From Acanthosepion lycidas (Eukaryota > Mollusca > Cephalopoda > Sepiida > Sepiidae): DNA of 64,000 nucleotides. The stretch lies in the NCBI GenBank assembly GCA_963932145.1, contig OZ010590.1, forward strand, positions 52,855,296 through 52,919,295, given 5' to 3'. The position numbers and the translations under genes are program-made. Shown piece after piece: positions 18,721 to 30,599 of this stretch (positions within the stretch are counted from its first letter, which is position 1; each line of letters begins with the position of its first letter). The notes below the pieces were generated by a model. It worked only from the letters and a program-made list of their open reading frames with translations, did no database searches and was not told the origin of the DNA.

Positions 18721-19900
18721 CATATTTTCTGCTTACTGTAAACTAAATTGAAAATACAAGGGAGAATTTAAAAAATGATAAACATGGAAAATTTAGTTGT
18801 GGCTTGAAGTAGTTAATTTTAAATGACAATTTTTTGAGAAGTCTTGAAAAACTTTTTGATCATGAATAATTAGAATATGTTAACAATTCTTTTAGAATGA
18901 TCAAAGCTACACTGAACAGGAAAATTAATAAGATTTTCATGTTAAAAGGTGATTTAACTGAAATGTTTAAATAAAAATAATTAATGTTTTTATATTTATT
19001 CATTTTCAAAATTTGAATAATATAACTTTTAATTTTTGTTACTTGTATATTTGCATGAAAAACAAATTTTGGAATCTGGAAACCATAGTTTAAACATTGA
19101 TTAGATCAAAATAAATATTTATTTCTGAAACATTTTAATAGTATTTTTAACTACTACAAATGTTAAAAGAAAGAAAAATATTTTGTTTTGAGATAAAATT
19201 TTTGTGGTCGGCTCTGTGATAAAAAAGTTAATTTACTTTGTTGTATTGGTGATATTGGCATGTGTACCTTAGCATTATGGTGTCTACAGTGTTAGCACTG
19301 GTTGTGATAATGGTTATGTTAAACTTATGAACTTGAGTCCCTAACTACAGATATTATTGTGAGATTATCATGTTGGTATGCATAAAATATGACCACTCCA
19401 GCTGGATTATTGGCAATTTATGCTTTAACAATTAAAGTGGTCAATGCAGCCATTATAAGAAGATTGTAGATTTTTAAAATATTCAGTTTTATTTTTCTAT
19501 TTGTTAAAATTTTATTGAAATACACAGTCTACTTAAGGTGTAAATTGCAGATTTAATTATTGACATTTGACTGATGGTGCCAAAATGGCAAGACTTCTAG
19601 GACAATTTGTTTGAGGTTTAAAAGATCAAATAATCTTTTCCCCTTTACCTTAAATGAAAATATTGGAGGAAAAAATATGTACCTGGGGAAAATAATGACT
19701 TTAAATGATCATGAGCTCCTGGCATGTAAGGGGAAGGGGTGAAAAGATAGACAATAGATAATCATAGTTGTCAAAACCTTTGGAATTTCCATAGGTTCAG
19801 TTAGTCATTAATTGTAATGAGAAAATTCCACTCAGAAAGCTTTTTTCCAAGAACTGCTACTTTATGAAACAGACTCCCATGTGGATGCTTTCTTAAATGT
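18721..19900. other. no gene seen; AT-rich unique sequence
   Basis: Long stretch without recognised repeats or exon-like frames. Confidence 0.45.
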
Positions 19901-19904
19901 ACCT

Positions 19905-20450
19905 TTTTTTTTTTTTTTTTTTTAAATCAAGCAAGACAATTAAGCCACTAAGACAAATGGTTATTGAGAGTGAAAGAATCTGAAAAATTATTATTAAGAA
20001 AAGAGGACAATAAAAGAACAGGATACAAGAAAACAAAAGATAACTGACATTACATTTAAATTTTTGAATATTTGTGTCATCATAGATACCAAGTTTAGAA
20101 CTGATGACATCTGGAAGGTCATGGGTGAAAATTATGGACAACATAGGTTCAAGGATAAACTCTGGGGGATACCTGCATTAATGCAAAAACGTTTAGAAGA
20201 GTAGCTGTTTAAGACCATTTTCATTTTGCAATTTGATAAGAAAAATTGAACCAAATCAAAGATTTTTTCCCAAAATAGCATAACTTTTTAACTTGTGAAG
20301 AAAATCAGCATGTCAAATGTCTTTATCCAAAGCAACAGCCTGAATTTAACCATTCTTATCTAAAGCTTGACAGAATCTTTCAGCAATAAACATTAACACA
20401 TCAACAGTTGAGCTAAAGAAGCGAAAGCCATATTGCTTGTCTGAAAGTAA
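19905..20450 (-). mobile_element. LINE reverse transcriptase fragment with poly(A) end
   Basis: On the minus strand, 20450 to 20080 encodes pieces of a non-LTR reverse transcriptase: QYGFRFFSSTVDVL, then ALDK..IQAVALD, then ILEPMLSIIFTHDLPDVIS. These match the QYGFR, ALDISKAFD and LGPxLFxIFxNDLP motifs of Jockey/CR1-type LINEs. It then jumps to a 3' segment shared with 11215-11395, ending in an A-tail on the minus strand (T-run at 19904-19923). The finger/palm region is partly lost. Dead copy. Confidence 0.65.
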
Positions 20451-22690
20451 ACCCTGCAATGTGAGATGCTTAACTCTTGCTTACCTTTCTTTTCTCCATT
20501 TTTGCCTCTGGCATCAGTCTTTCTCTTACCACATCTCTCTCCCTTTTCACTCCAGCTTACTGATTCATTGTGCACACTGGCCAATTTTTTTCACATCAGT
20601 TAGATATGCAGTGCCTGAAAGCAGAGTGATAGGATATGACAGCCATATTAGATGAACATGCTGGCTATATATATTAAGACACTGTTTTTAAAAGTAAATT
20701 TTTCAAAGTCTATATGAATTTCTGCAGAACTTAATATAATTATATCACTTGTACTTTTAAAAGTAACTATAATGCAGGGAAAGTAAGAGGGGGGAAAAAA
20801 AGAAACCAAAGAACTAGACTCTGAAGAATGTCTGAGTTCCATTGAAATTTATCCTGCCAGCTATCTTAGGAACTTGCTTGTTGTGAAAAGAATTGTTGGT
20901 GGGGGAGTGTGGCCCTTGAATGGAGAACTTTTCTTGTAACTGTAGATTGATTTCTTGCTTTTGTTGCCAAATATAAAATAGTGTAAATTGTTTGTATGGG
21001 TATTATGGTCTTTAAAGTTCCTATTTTTAAATTCTTTTTCTATATTTAAAGCAAGTTTTCTTAAAGTATTTTTTTTTTTTTAATACAACCTTTGGAAAAA
21101 CTGAATTTTTTATATTATAATTTGTGAAATCTGTGATAGTAACTGTTTTGCAAAGTTTAACAAATGTAACAGTAAAACAAATGGTATGTTAAAAAGATGA
21201 TTTTTCTATTGATACTGCTATTACTGTATACACTCTCAGCAATTTTTATTGGTTTATGAAAATCCCTCTGTTATTTTGAATGCATAACAAGCAACCTAAG
21301 AACTGAAGATTATTCCAACATATTAAGTAAAAAAAAACAGAGAAAGGTGTTAAATTAGGTAGCTCCATGAGTTCACTAAAAAAAGAGCATAGCATGATGA
21401 AAAAGATGCAAACTTGAAGAAAACCAGATTTTATCGTCTAAATGTTTGTTATTATTAAGAGGAAAGATCAAAGTATTTTGGGGGTAATTTTTTATGTTTT
21501 TTAATCGTTCCTAGCACATCAGAAATTTTTGTTACAATTTTTTTTTTTTTTTTTTTTTGAGTCAGCAAAATTGACAGATAATCATGTCAACTATTTTTTT
21601 CCATTTTTGTAAAAAAAAAATTAAAATCTCAGTTTCAAATTCTTTTAAAAATCAATTATAATTTTTTCAAAACTTATTTTAAGAAAATTAGAAATTATAA
21701 TGTTTATTTAAAATATTTTGAAGCAAGCATTACTTTGTTTCTGCACCAAAAAGAAGTAGTTTAAAAATAAAACAAAGCAGGTCATAACATTTCGTGTCAC
21801 TTGACAGGTGATGAGTGATGATTTCATCACGTTTTGACAGTTTACGGAAGGACAGAATTGACATAATTATTTAGATTTAAGTGAACAAATAATTTACCTT
21901 GTTATTTTTAAGGAAAACTTTCAGCACTCTAATTTTTTTTTTTTTTTTTTATACTTAGCTTTCATCTTTATGTTTATGATGCTTTATGGAAAATATATTA
22001 TAAAAAAATTAAAATAAGACTTGAGTGTGAGATTAAATTTCATAATAAAGGTATCTAATTAATTTATTGGTACCTTTCTTATGAAATTTTATCAGAAGTG
22101 TACATAAAATACTATAATATTATGTACATTTATTACATTTTAATGTGTTATTTGTATTTCCATTCATTTTATTAATTTTGATATTTCATTTATGGAAAAA
22201 TGTCATAACTGATTTTAATATAAAACTAAGATCATATAAATTTCATAAGATGATACTAATACTTGTAGGTACTCTTCTCAGTTGAAATTGAAAAATCTAA
22301 TTAACTTCACACATGTTTTGCAAAAATAAAAGCCCTAACAGCGGAGAACAATGCTTAACTCAAATAACGCGATTTAAAAGTATTCTTGCTAGTCTTCCGT
22401 ACTTTTTAATTACAGCCATTTTATAAACATGACATTACATTTCTTAATTAGTGTGGGTCTTCTGATTGGTCAAAGCGATAGAATTTACAATGCTGTAAAA
22501 AATGATCTATCTCATAAAGCCATTTACGAAACTGAATGCAGTTGTCAACTAATTTTATATTTTAACAACTTAAATGTAAAAATCTAAAATAATTAAAGAA
22601 ATAACAAATAATTAAAATTCATTTTTCATCTGAAAAGTTTTTTGCTTTCATAAAATATTGTCCATATTCATAAAAACAACTCAAAGCAAA
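20451..22690. other. no gene seen; AT-rich
   Basis: The 20480-20620 part is less AT-rich. Long T-runs occur at 21538 and 21931. A small hairpin-like stretch lies at 21800-21840 (TCACTTGACAGG..GTGATGATTTCATCAC). Confidence 0.4.
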
Positions 22691-23330
22691 TAAAAGAATT
22701 TGAAATTAAATGATATCTTTGTTTTATTGAGTTTTGTATGTTACAATTCAGAGCTGATTTTCAGATGGGGGTTGGAGTCCAATTAAAAAAAAAATGATTT
22801 GCTTTCCTCAAAGCCTTTTAATCATTAAAGTGAACAATGTTGAATTTCTAGAGTTTTCATAAAATTAGTTATAGTGGGGGGTAATAAATATAAAAAAAAA
22901 TATTTTTCCCATAACTTTAAAAAAAGAAAACATATAATAATTTCCATCATTTGTGAATAGTTTCTGAAAGTTTCATTAATATCCGGCAATTATTTTTATT
23001 TTTGCAAGATTTTCCAAATTAATGTCTGTCATACAAATAAAAAATAACGTGCTAAAAATTTGTTATTCACTAGTTCCGCTGATACAAAGAGAAACAAGGT
23101 TTTTTTTATTCAAAATTTAGAATGTTCTAAAAAGAAGGAAAAATTTTTTTAAATAATTAAAAAATACTTTGGTCTTTTTTCTTAATAATAACATAAACAT
23201 TTAGACGATAAAATTATTTTTTTGTCAAGTTTGACGTCTTTTTCATCATGCTATACTCTTTTTTTTTGGTGATCTCATAGAGATACCTATGTTAAATCAT
23301 CAAATTTCACATGCTACAGTGATTTATTTC
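22690..23330. repeat. copy 3 of unclassified AT-rich repeat A
   Basis: Order of shared words equals copies 1 and 4: TTGAATTTCTAGAGTTTTCA, TTCATTAATATCCGGCAATT, ACATAAACATTTAGACGATA, CATCATGCTATACTC. The 5' half with the conserved segment is not recognisable. Confidence 0.55.
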
Positions 23331-23374
23331 TTCTTTTTTTTATCATAATTAATTTGTCCATGCTTAGAATATTG

Positions 23375-23720
23375 CTACATGTGATCTGGTGCCTATGCTA
23401 TTTATATAGAGCTCCTTGATAAGGTCCAAAGAAGAATCAGCAATATTATTGGCCCTAATCTGGCAGCTTGGCTTCAATCACTTTCCTATAAGGTTGCGTC
23501 TCTCTGCCTTTCCTATAAATACTTTCATGGTACCTTTTTGGATAAACTCTTTGCTGTGGTACCTCTGGCTAGATGTAGTCATAAAATCTATGCTAACATT
23601 TTCTTTTCTCACATTTCTCTCTTGTGGCTCCTTGCTTTTCAGCTAACTTTAATCTGCAAAAATTTAAATGTCAATCACTATCTACTGTTTTCCTGATTAC
23701 TCTTTTCTCTTTCCACTCAT
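23375..23720 (+). mobile_element. LINE C-terminus and 3' end (CR1/Jockey-like)
   Basis: Reads LLDKVQRRISNIIGPNLAA and SLCLSYKYFHGTFLDKLFAV across frames, matching the LLDKVQRRA..L...R.VA.L.LFYRYYHG motif after the reverse transcriptase domain. The end CTACTGTTTTCCTGATTACT also occurs at 31745-31775. Broken. Confidence 0.65.
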
Positions 23721-24560
23721 TATTAATGTTTCAATGTAGTACCTGTCATTTGTAAATGAATAAATTATGAAAATACGTTTTCATATAAATGTATTTATTT
23801 AAAAAAAAATAAAACAATGCAAACATCAAATTTTTATTTTTCTCTGTTTAATAGTTTTAAAACAATGAGATAATCACCATCATCATCAGCAGCAGCAGCA
23901 GTTGTGATATTACCAGCAGCAATTGCCTGCCTCCAGCAAACACACCAACACAGTAGAACTGATTGTGTGTCTGTGTGTTTGTAGTAGTCCTTCTTTTTAT
24001 TTCTTAAGTATGACATAACTTAAGAACAGGACAATGGAGTAGTGTATATTACTTTGCTTGCTTATTTCTTGGTCAAACTGTGGAATTCTAATATGTCACT
24101 TTTAATTTTATAATATCTGCTTTAGCATGGAAGAAAACTAACAAATAAAAATTAAAGTGACAATATATTTTATACAATATAAGTGTATTATGTATAGCTG
24201 TAATCTGTAGGCACATAGGTATTTATATATGAGGGGGTGGTATATGCACATATGTATATGCTTACATATATCAATATGTATGTTTTTATATTTACATGTA
24301 TATATAAAAGTGTAGGAATGTATGCATGTGAATTTTTTTTTATTATTATTTTGTATCATAATAAAAAAGGGATGTGAGAAAGATTGTTTATTAGGCTACT
24401 TATTTGTTTAGAATCTACTACAATCTTTGGTAGGCTTTGTCACACTTTCATTGATTTTTTTTTTTTTGATTTTTTAAAAATATCTTTTCTTACCTTACCC
24501 TGTCCTCTGAATAAATTTTTTATCAATGTAAAAAAAGGAATTTTAAATTATGAAATTTAA
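23721..24560. other. no gene seen
   Basis: Contains a short (CAG)n-like stretch near 23885 and TATG/ATAC-rich words at 24200-24310. Confidence 0.4.
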
Positions 24561-24563
24561 TCA

Positions 24564-24567
<4 letters not shown>

Positions 24568-24631
<64 letters not shown>

Positions 24632-24845
24632 GTGTATTTAGGCAGCATCTTTTCATTCATACATGTTTCATTAAATAATATACACAAGTGTTGTCTATTT
24701 ATTTTATGTAAATTTTTTTCGTAACATCTGATAAGTTTAATAACATTATCGTTGAATGAAGAAAGAAATTCACAATATCAGATGTTACGAAAAAAATTTA
24801 CATAAAATAGACAACACTTGTCTATATTATTTAATGAAACATGTA

Positions 24846-24898
<53 letters not shown>
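24568..24898. mobile_element. foldback element between two AT microsatellites
   Basis: AT tracts (24568-24629 and 24849-24898) flank an inverted repeat. Arms 24655-24725 and 24780-24848 read ATACATGTTTCATTAAATAA, TTTATGTAAATTTTTTTCGT and AACATCTGAT against their complements. The loop holds TTATCGTTGAATGAAGAAAG. One arm recurs at 9263-9381. No coding capacity. Confidence 0.8.
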
Positions 24899-24901
<3 letters not shown>

Positions 24902-25137
24902 TAGTAATCTTATGACTAGAAGAAACTATACTTGTTCGGAAAACCTTTGGTGTCTTGATTTGCAAATAATCAAACCAATACCAAAGGGAAAAAAAGTTAT
25001 GAATAAAGAAAGAACCAAGAACATGTAGGTTAGCTGAAAATAATTGTATAGCATGCAGGTCCAAAGCCCCCCCAAAAAACGATACAAGTATGCAAAATAA
25101 CTAAATAAAGTGCTCAATAAAATAAGTAGAGCAGAGT

Positions 25138-25170
25138 GTATATATATATATATATATACACACACACATA
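25138..25170. repeat. (AT)n(AC)n microsatellite
   Basis: Short AT run then CACACACA. Confidence 0.9.
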
Positions 25171-25274
25171 CACATATTTAAGGATCATTGACAGAGATAT
25201 TTGTAAATAAATTTTTTATGTCAAGTGATGCTAAAATGCTTTGGTTCAGTTCTGTAGTTTTAAGGATTTGGAGA

Positions 25275-25345
25275 AATTCATGAGTTGATTTGATATCATA
25301 ATTGGTAGATATCTAACAATTATAGCATCAAATCAACTCATGAAA
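25275..25345. repeat. hairpin-forming inverted repeat
   Basis: Arms 25275-25303 and 25316-25345 (TTCATGAGTTGATTTGAT against ATCAAATCAACTCATGAA) with a 12-nt loop. Small MITE remnant or structured RNA; no TA flank is clear. Confidence 0.7.
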
Positions 25346-26085
25346 TATATAAATTAAGAAAGACTTTAAGTGTAGATTTCTGTCTCATTGAATAAGCCTC
25401 TGTTAATAAGTATTGTCAATATCTGCCAATTGATCTAACTGGAGAAGGCAAAAACCTTTTGTATGATAAGTTCAACTGTTTCCAAAGCAACAGATTTATA
25501 TTGTGAGGCAATCATTAGTGTTTACATTGACTTGAATTTTTCTCTCATTTCAATACCGTGTCTCTTATTTTAAAGCATGAATCTTTTAAAGTTTGGTTAT
25601 GTGTGCATTTGCTTAAGGTATGAACATCTGTTTACAAGTGTTTTTATGTATAGTGCTGAATGCTAATAAAAAATATTTGTCTGTGTATGCATTTATACAT
25701 ATGAGTGTTTGTGAAAGAGAGAAGGCACACACAAAAATTTTATATAAGGGTGGATCAATAAGACTGATAGTTATTAGCTGAAGTTTGACATGAGAATTTC
25801 TCTGTATAATTTTTGACCTGCCTGATTAACTTTCATTACTGAATCTAGTGCACTGACAAGGAAAGAGATTAAATTTAAAAATACAATTTTGTAAGGTAAA
25901 ATAATGCTTTTATCATCATGAAACTGCAGACATTTCAGTTTGAAAAACAGGGAATAAATGAAATAAAAGTGGTGGCTTTTTAAAAAAAATTTTTTTCAAG
26001 AGTGGGGGGAAATTTTCTGAATGTTTAATAAAAGTGTTGGTTAAAACGTCTCACTCAGTCTATTTGAGAGTCAGAGGAAACATAT
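25346..26085. other. no gene seen
   Basis: AT-rich sequence without recognised families. Confidence 0.4.

Positions 26086-26087
<2 letters not shown>

Positions 26088-26135
<48 letters not shown>
26088..26135. repeat. (AT)n microsatellite
   Basis: Lies just outside the left arm of the foldback at 26150. Confidence 0.95.
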
Positions 26136-26138
<3 letters not shown>

Positions 26139-26149
26139 TATTTAAAAAT

Positions 26150-26781
26150 ATGATTCCAACGCTACATAAGAGTTCTCATGTTTCAAAACAAGAGCCGAAA
26201 ACTTCAATATAATTACTTGAATTAAATTAATTTTTTAGGGCATTTAAACTATTTATTTAGACTATGGAGTTTAAATTCCATAGTCTAAATAAATAGTTAA
26301 AATGCCCTAAAAAAAAAAAAATAACCTTTTATGAAGTCGTCAAAAAAATAAATGTTAGCGACTTATGAGTTTTTTTTTTATATGCACAAAACCCTTTCAG
26401 AAAAAAATAAAATAAAAAAAATACATAAATCTCCATAGACAATTAACCAGACTAGATGATGTCATCTTCCGCTTTAAATTTAGACACCCCAACCTTACCC
26501 TGACTTGACGTCTGTGAATGTAACTGAGATATTGATACAAATTATTAACCCTTACGCCCCTTTTCTTTAAACAATTGCTCTAGCCGTTACCATAGTCATT
26601 TTAATTTCAATAATGAATATGCTTTTAAAACGTGTAAATTTCAGGAATAAGTTATTCCAAAAAAAAAGCTTGATGATGTAACAGAGCTTGGTACTTTAAT
26701 TCAATTTAATTCAAGAAATTATATTGAAGTTTTCAGCTCTTGTTTTGAAACATGAGAACTCTTATGTAGCGTTGGAATCAT
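26150..26781. mobile_element. foldback element, about 85-bp arms
   Basis: Left arm 26150-26232 (ATGATTCCAACGCTACATAA, GTTCTCATGTTTCAAAACAA) and right arm 26699-26781 carry complementary sequence at high identity. About 470 bp of unrelated interior includes a second palindrome next to the left arm. The interior has some CpG but no reading frame. Confidence 0.8.
26231..26316. mobile_element. palindromic MITE nested in the foldback
   Basis: AGGGCATTTAAACTATTTAT through ACTATGGA, a nine-base centre, then the near-perfect complement ending ATGCCCT. About 37 bp per arm. Confidence 0.75.
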
Positions 26782-26914
26782 ATCTTTAAGCAAATAATTA
26801 TATTTATGCTCTACTTTTGTATTGAGCACTATTTTTTTTAAAATAATAACAAAAATACTAAAGGACTTTGAATTATTTATCTAACGAGTTCTTTCCTATT
26901 TTCTGTATATTTTT

Positions 26915-26916
<2 letters not shown>

Positions 26917-26964
<48 letters not shown>
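26917..26964. repeat. (AC)n(AT)n microsatellite
   Basis: AC then AT, followed by GAGTACGGGTAATAAATCCG, a flank shared with 29750. Confidence 0.95.
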
Positions 26965-26967
<3 letters not shown>

Positions 26968-27039
26968 TACGGGTAATAAATCCGTTGGTATATAATCCAA
27001 GTGGATCCTAATAATATAAAATATTAAAACTGAGCCACA

Positions 27040-27175
27040 AACGCAAAAAGAGCTCGGTGTATTTATTTTAACAGAGCATATAAATTACATAATTGAGAAA
27101 TCCAAAATTACCTCATGAGAATAGACGCTAGTTGAAATTGTCTTTTCTCATGAGGTTATTTTGGATTTCTCCATT
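27040..27175. repeat. degraded foldback, relative of 29865
   Basis: AAATCCAAAATTACCTCATG at 27101 and CATGAGGTTATTTTGGATTT at 27148 are inverted. The outer words match the 29.8-kb foldback. Confidence 0.55.
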
Positions 27176-27232
27176 ATGTGTGTGTGTGTATATATATATA
27201 TATATACACACACACATATATATATAATCATT
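27176..27232. repeat. (GT)n(AT)n(AC)n(AT)n microsatellite
   Basis: Compound self-complementary tract. Confidence 0.95.
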
Positions 27233-27470
27233 GAAAAGGGCCGACAAAGATTTAATTTATCTTTTATTGTGTTTTTCCCTCATTTTAACATTTTTCATTT
27301 TTCAAGTGTTAAAGAATATAAAATTGTCCATAGTTATTATTATTCTGAGCACTTTTGGTTAGTTCTGTACCCATTATCAAGGATATTGTTTTGGTTTAAA
27401 TCTTTCTTGTCGACTGTTTTCAATGAAAGATGCTTGAAAGAAAGGTTGCTGCCCAAATATACATCAAAAT
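27232..27470. repeat. Penelope-tail-like repeat piece
   Basis: Shares the words TGTCCATAG, CTGAGCACTTT, CCATTATCAAGGAT and GAAAGGTTGCTGCC with the tails at 16360-16520 and 29285-29705. Weakly inverted at its ends (TCATTGAAAAG against TTTTCAATGA). Confidence 0.4.
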
Positions 27471-27895
27471 ATATACACATATGGTTTTGTAATGTTTTCT
27501 GTTTACTGGGTGAAAGCTCAATATATAAATGTGGCAATCATTTTCAATCTCAGATGTTTGTGAGTGTAGAGCTTGTGTTTATGTATATATTGTGTGTTTG
27601 TATAGTTGAATATTTAACTCTAAACTGTATGTGCGTGTATGTATAGATTATATTGTCATTCTTAAAAGACATTTTATATGTGCATCCATTTTACAAGGGC
27701 ATTTTTTATAAAAATAACTTCTTCCCTTTCCACTTCAAGGTTATTTTTATTTAAAAATAAAATTCCATGATATATTTTTTTTTGTGTGAATAAGAAAAAA
27801 AAAAAAAAAAAAAATGAACTAACTTTTTGTTTTCGAAGGACAATTTTTTGAAAATAAAAAAATTTCCTTTCTCCCATATTTTACAAGGGCATTTT

Positions 27896-27896
27896 G

Positions 27897-27931
<35 letters not shown>
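27896..27931. repeat. (AT)n microsatellite
   Basis: Pure AT. Confidence 0.95.
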
Positions 27932-28044
27932 TAATATTAGTGGTAAATATACATATATATGCAAAATCCACAGGTGCATATACACACATGTATATTTTTT
28001 TAATAAAAATTATGACCATGGAATATTAGTGTTTAAGCCTTGTT

Positions 28045-28046
28045 AT

Positions 28047-28080
<34 letters not shown>

Positions 28081-28083
28081 TAT
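28045..28083. repeat. (AT)n(AC)n microsatellite
   Basis: AT then AC. Confidence 0.95.
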
Positions 28084-28629
28084 TATTCAACTCGAGTTTT
28101 GATACCTCAGCATCTCATCCCATAATATGGGCAACTTGTACAATTATAATCATTTTGAATGTTTTTATGTATAACAAATAACATTTATATGTAGTGTATG
28201 TCAGTGTGTCACACTTTTTTAATTAAAGGGACACAGCTCTTTCAATAGTTCATGTTACAGAAATTTTGGATTCCCAAGTTTTCATTACTGTGATTGTTTT
28301 TGGCAATATTTTATTCTTTTTGTTTTTTTTGTTTTTTTTTTTAATTTATGTGAGTTTTTGTGACATTTTTTTTTAAGCAATAACAATTTTTTTCCCTTGG
28401 AAATAAATTTGGGAATAATCAAAATTAATTGCAAAATCCAGCAAAAGTCACTCATGAAATAAAAATAATTGCTTGTATGGAAATTAAAGACCTACACACA
28501 TCAAATTGTTTTTAAATTAAGTTCAGCAAAAGAATTATCATTGAACTTTTAATAGGTAAGCAATACTTAAATGCAGTGATCAATTTTGAGTTCTTCTGTA
28601 GTTTATTGTTGCCTATCACATATGCCAGC

Positions 28630-28860
28630 AGTAAGCCTCATAAAATGAAATCTCCACCAACAGAGGACCACATTGCAATCAAAAGAGCTAAGGTTGCAGC
28701 AAGGAAAAGAAAGTCCCATGCAAATGAAAACCCAGATCAAATGGCAGCCAGGAGAACTTTCAATACTGAGACTGTGCAAAGACTTAGGGATGGACTATCA
28801 AACTCCTGAAAAAGCTGAAGGCCCAATGAAGAGCCTTCTGAAGGAGCTAGGTTAAGTTCC
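28630..28860 (+). mobile_element. Helitron-like N-terminal ORF fragment
   Basis: The frame from 28642 reads KVAARKRKSHANENPDQMAA, RRTFNTETVQRLRDGLSN. An adjacent frame continues TPEKAEGPMKSLL. Basic short repeats of the (A)NE.P.Q.AARR type occur at the N-terminus of some mollusc Helitron replicase/helicase proteins, known to me by memory. Only about 70 codons remain, with a frame change between the pieces. No replicase or helicase domain is present. A degenerate host repeat protein is the alternative. Confidence 0.4.
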
Positions 28861-28959
28861 GCCTGATATATTATGAATCAAGAACAGTATTGCAGAAATT
28901 ATAAAATTATTAAAGACAAGTAAACTTTTTCCATTGAGTTTTTTTCATTTTGTCTTAGA

Positions 28960-29001
<42 letters not shown>
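28960..29001. repeat. (AT)n microsatellite
   Basis: Followed by a fragment of the 296-571 foldback family (CATCCTTTAGGACCTCATTG). Confidence 0.95.
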
Positions 29002-29004
<3 letters not shown>

Positions 29005-29284
29005 TTTTTTGGGTGATGTATTTCATCCTTTAGGACCTCATTGGACTAAAGTGATGTGACTACATGCATATAAAATGGGGAGTATGCAGCAAAAATTTAA
29101 AAGCTTTTTTTTTTTTTTTAAATATGTGTATGGGCATATAGTTTAGTCAATTTCATTTAGTTACTTTTTCTTTTGTTTGTTTTTATCACTTTTGTTATTG
29201 AATTATCCCACATTGTAATTGTAGAAGATCTGCTAAGAACCTGCATGTAAATTTACTTTAAATTGTTCTGATATATAAAATATA

Positions 29285-29699
29285 TATATTTGTGTATTCA
29301 GGCAGCGATCTTTCTTTCATGCACATTTTATTGAATACGACATACAAGGTGCTTTGATTTAGATTTTTATACAATTTCTCATGTGATCTAATAATTTTTT
29401 TTTTTCAGATGATAAATTATATAAAAACTGTCCAAATGTTCTTTTTTTCTGAGCACTTTCAGCTATACACTTAGCCATTTTCAAGGATGAAATATTTTAA
29501 CTGTTAAATAATAAACAGTTTGTTGCATGTATATATTTATATAATGTTTATATTTTTCAAAATAGAGTCAAGATATTGTGAAGATTCAAACAGTTTTTAT
29601 ATAATTTATCATCTGAAAAGAAAAAAATTATTAGATCACATGAGAAATTGTATAAACAACTAAATCAAAGCACCTTGTCTCTCATATTCAGTGAAATGT

Positions 29700-29705
<6 letters not shown>
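29285..29705. mobile_element. foldback with Penelope-like tail sequence
   Basis: Arms of about 100 bp (29335-29430 and 29590-29695: ACAAGGTGCTTTGATTTAG, CAATTTCTCATGTGATCTAA and their complements). The middle carries CTGAGCACTTTCAGCTATAC and CATTTTCAAGGATG, as in the tail of the Penelope-like copy at 16450. AT tracts flank it. Confidence 0.65.

Positions 29706-29750
<45 letters not shown>
29705..29750. repeat. (AT)n microsatellite
   Basis: Between two foldback elements. Confidence 0.95.
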
Positions 29751-29754
<4 letters not shown>

Positions 29755-29864
29755 AGGTAATAGATTTGTTGGTATATAATCCAGGTGGATCCTAATAATA
29801 TTAAAACTGATCCACAGAGAACTCAGTGTGTTTATTATAACAGCATATATATTTTTTTACAGCA

Positions 29865-30285
29865 GAAAACAAAATTACCTCACATAGGTATAGTCTATTT
29901 CAAGTGGGTCTGACACCAGCTGTCTTCAGCCCTGAAGTGTCTGTCTGTCAAAATACTATTTACTGTAAATACCAGTAAAACACACTTGTTGATTGCTTAG
30001 GATAGCACCCCATAGTAGAGGCCAAAATTTATTTACAGACAATGAAAGGCTCTAGCCATAAATAAACTACAACTCCATAATTCCTCATAATGAGATACCT
30101 TACACCCTCCTCCAGTCACTAACACAAGCCCCTTATAAAAAACAAGGTGTTTCTCAGAGGAGGATTGATATCGGAAATTAATTCAAAATCCCAATTGCAG
30201 TCAGACACTAAAGGGCTGAAGACAGCTGGTGTTGGGCCAGCTTGAAATAGACTATACCCATGTGAGGTAATTTTGGTTTTTGTTG
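29865..30285. mobile_element. foldback element with hammerhead fold in each arm
   Basis: Arms 29870-29950 and 30200-30285 are inverted copies (AAAATTACCTCACATAGGTA, TAGTCTATTTCAAG, CCAGCTGTCTTCAGCC against complements). The interior (29955-30195) is unrelated, less AT-rich and has no frame. Right arm plus strand and left arm minus strand each carry CTGAAGA..GAAATAGACTATA, detailed in the next entry. Confidence 0.8.
30206..30264 (+). ncRNA. hammerhead-like fold in foldback right arm
   Basis: Core CTGAAGA at 30216-30222. Stem II AGCTGG 30224-30229 with CCAGCT 30237-30242 around a 7-nt loop. GAAA at 30244-30247. Stem III ATA 30247-30249 with TAT 30253-30255 around GAC. Cleavage-position A at 30256. 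Stem I GGG 30213-30215 with CCC 30257-30259, extended past an internal loop by CAC 30206-30208 with GTG 30262-30264. One flaw: the first stem II pair is C30223 opposite T30243. The left-arm copy (minus, 29881-29930) keeps the core and stem III but has a weak stem II. Confidence 0.55.
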
Positions 30286-30296
30286 TAATATATATA

Positions 30297-30346
<50 letters not shown>
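30286..30346. repeat. (AT)n microsatellite
   Basis: Interrupted once near 30298. Confidence 0.95.
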
Positions 30347-30347
<1 letters not shown>

Positions 30348-30599
30348 TGGGCAGTGGTGCATAATGGGTAGCAAGGTCTGTTGTATTATCCTATTTTGTG
30401 ATGATGACTGCTAGGATAATACAAAAATGCAGATAAAAAATAAATTATTACTATGTTACTTAAAAACTGAAAACTAAAAATACCTTGTAAAATAAACACC
30501 ATGAAAAATGCAAATATATGCACTATATGCAAGACAGATAATATAACAAGCTTTAGAAAAAGCCAATACATTAAACTAAACAAGTAAGATAACGAAAAA

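Noticed and set aside
27161-27646. 161-codon open frame, the longest in the window
   Set aside because: It starts in a GT/AT microsatellite, runs through repeat sequence shared with Penelope-like tails, and has no domain or splice-site support.
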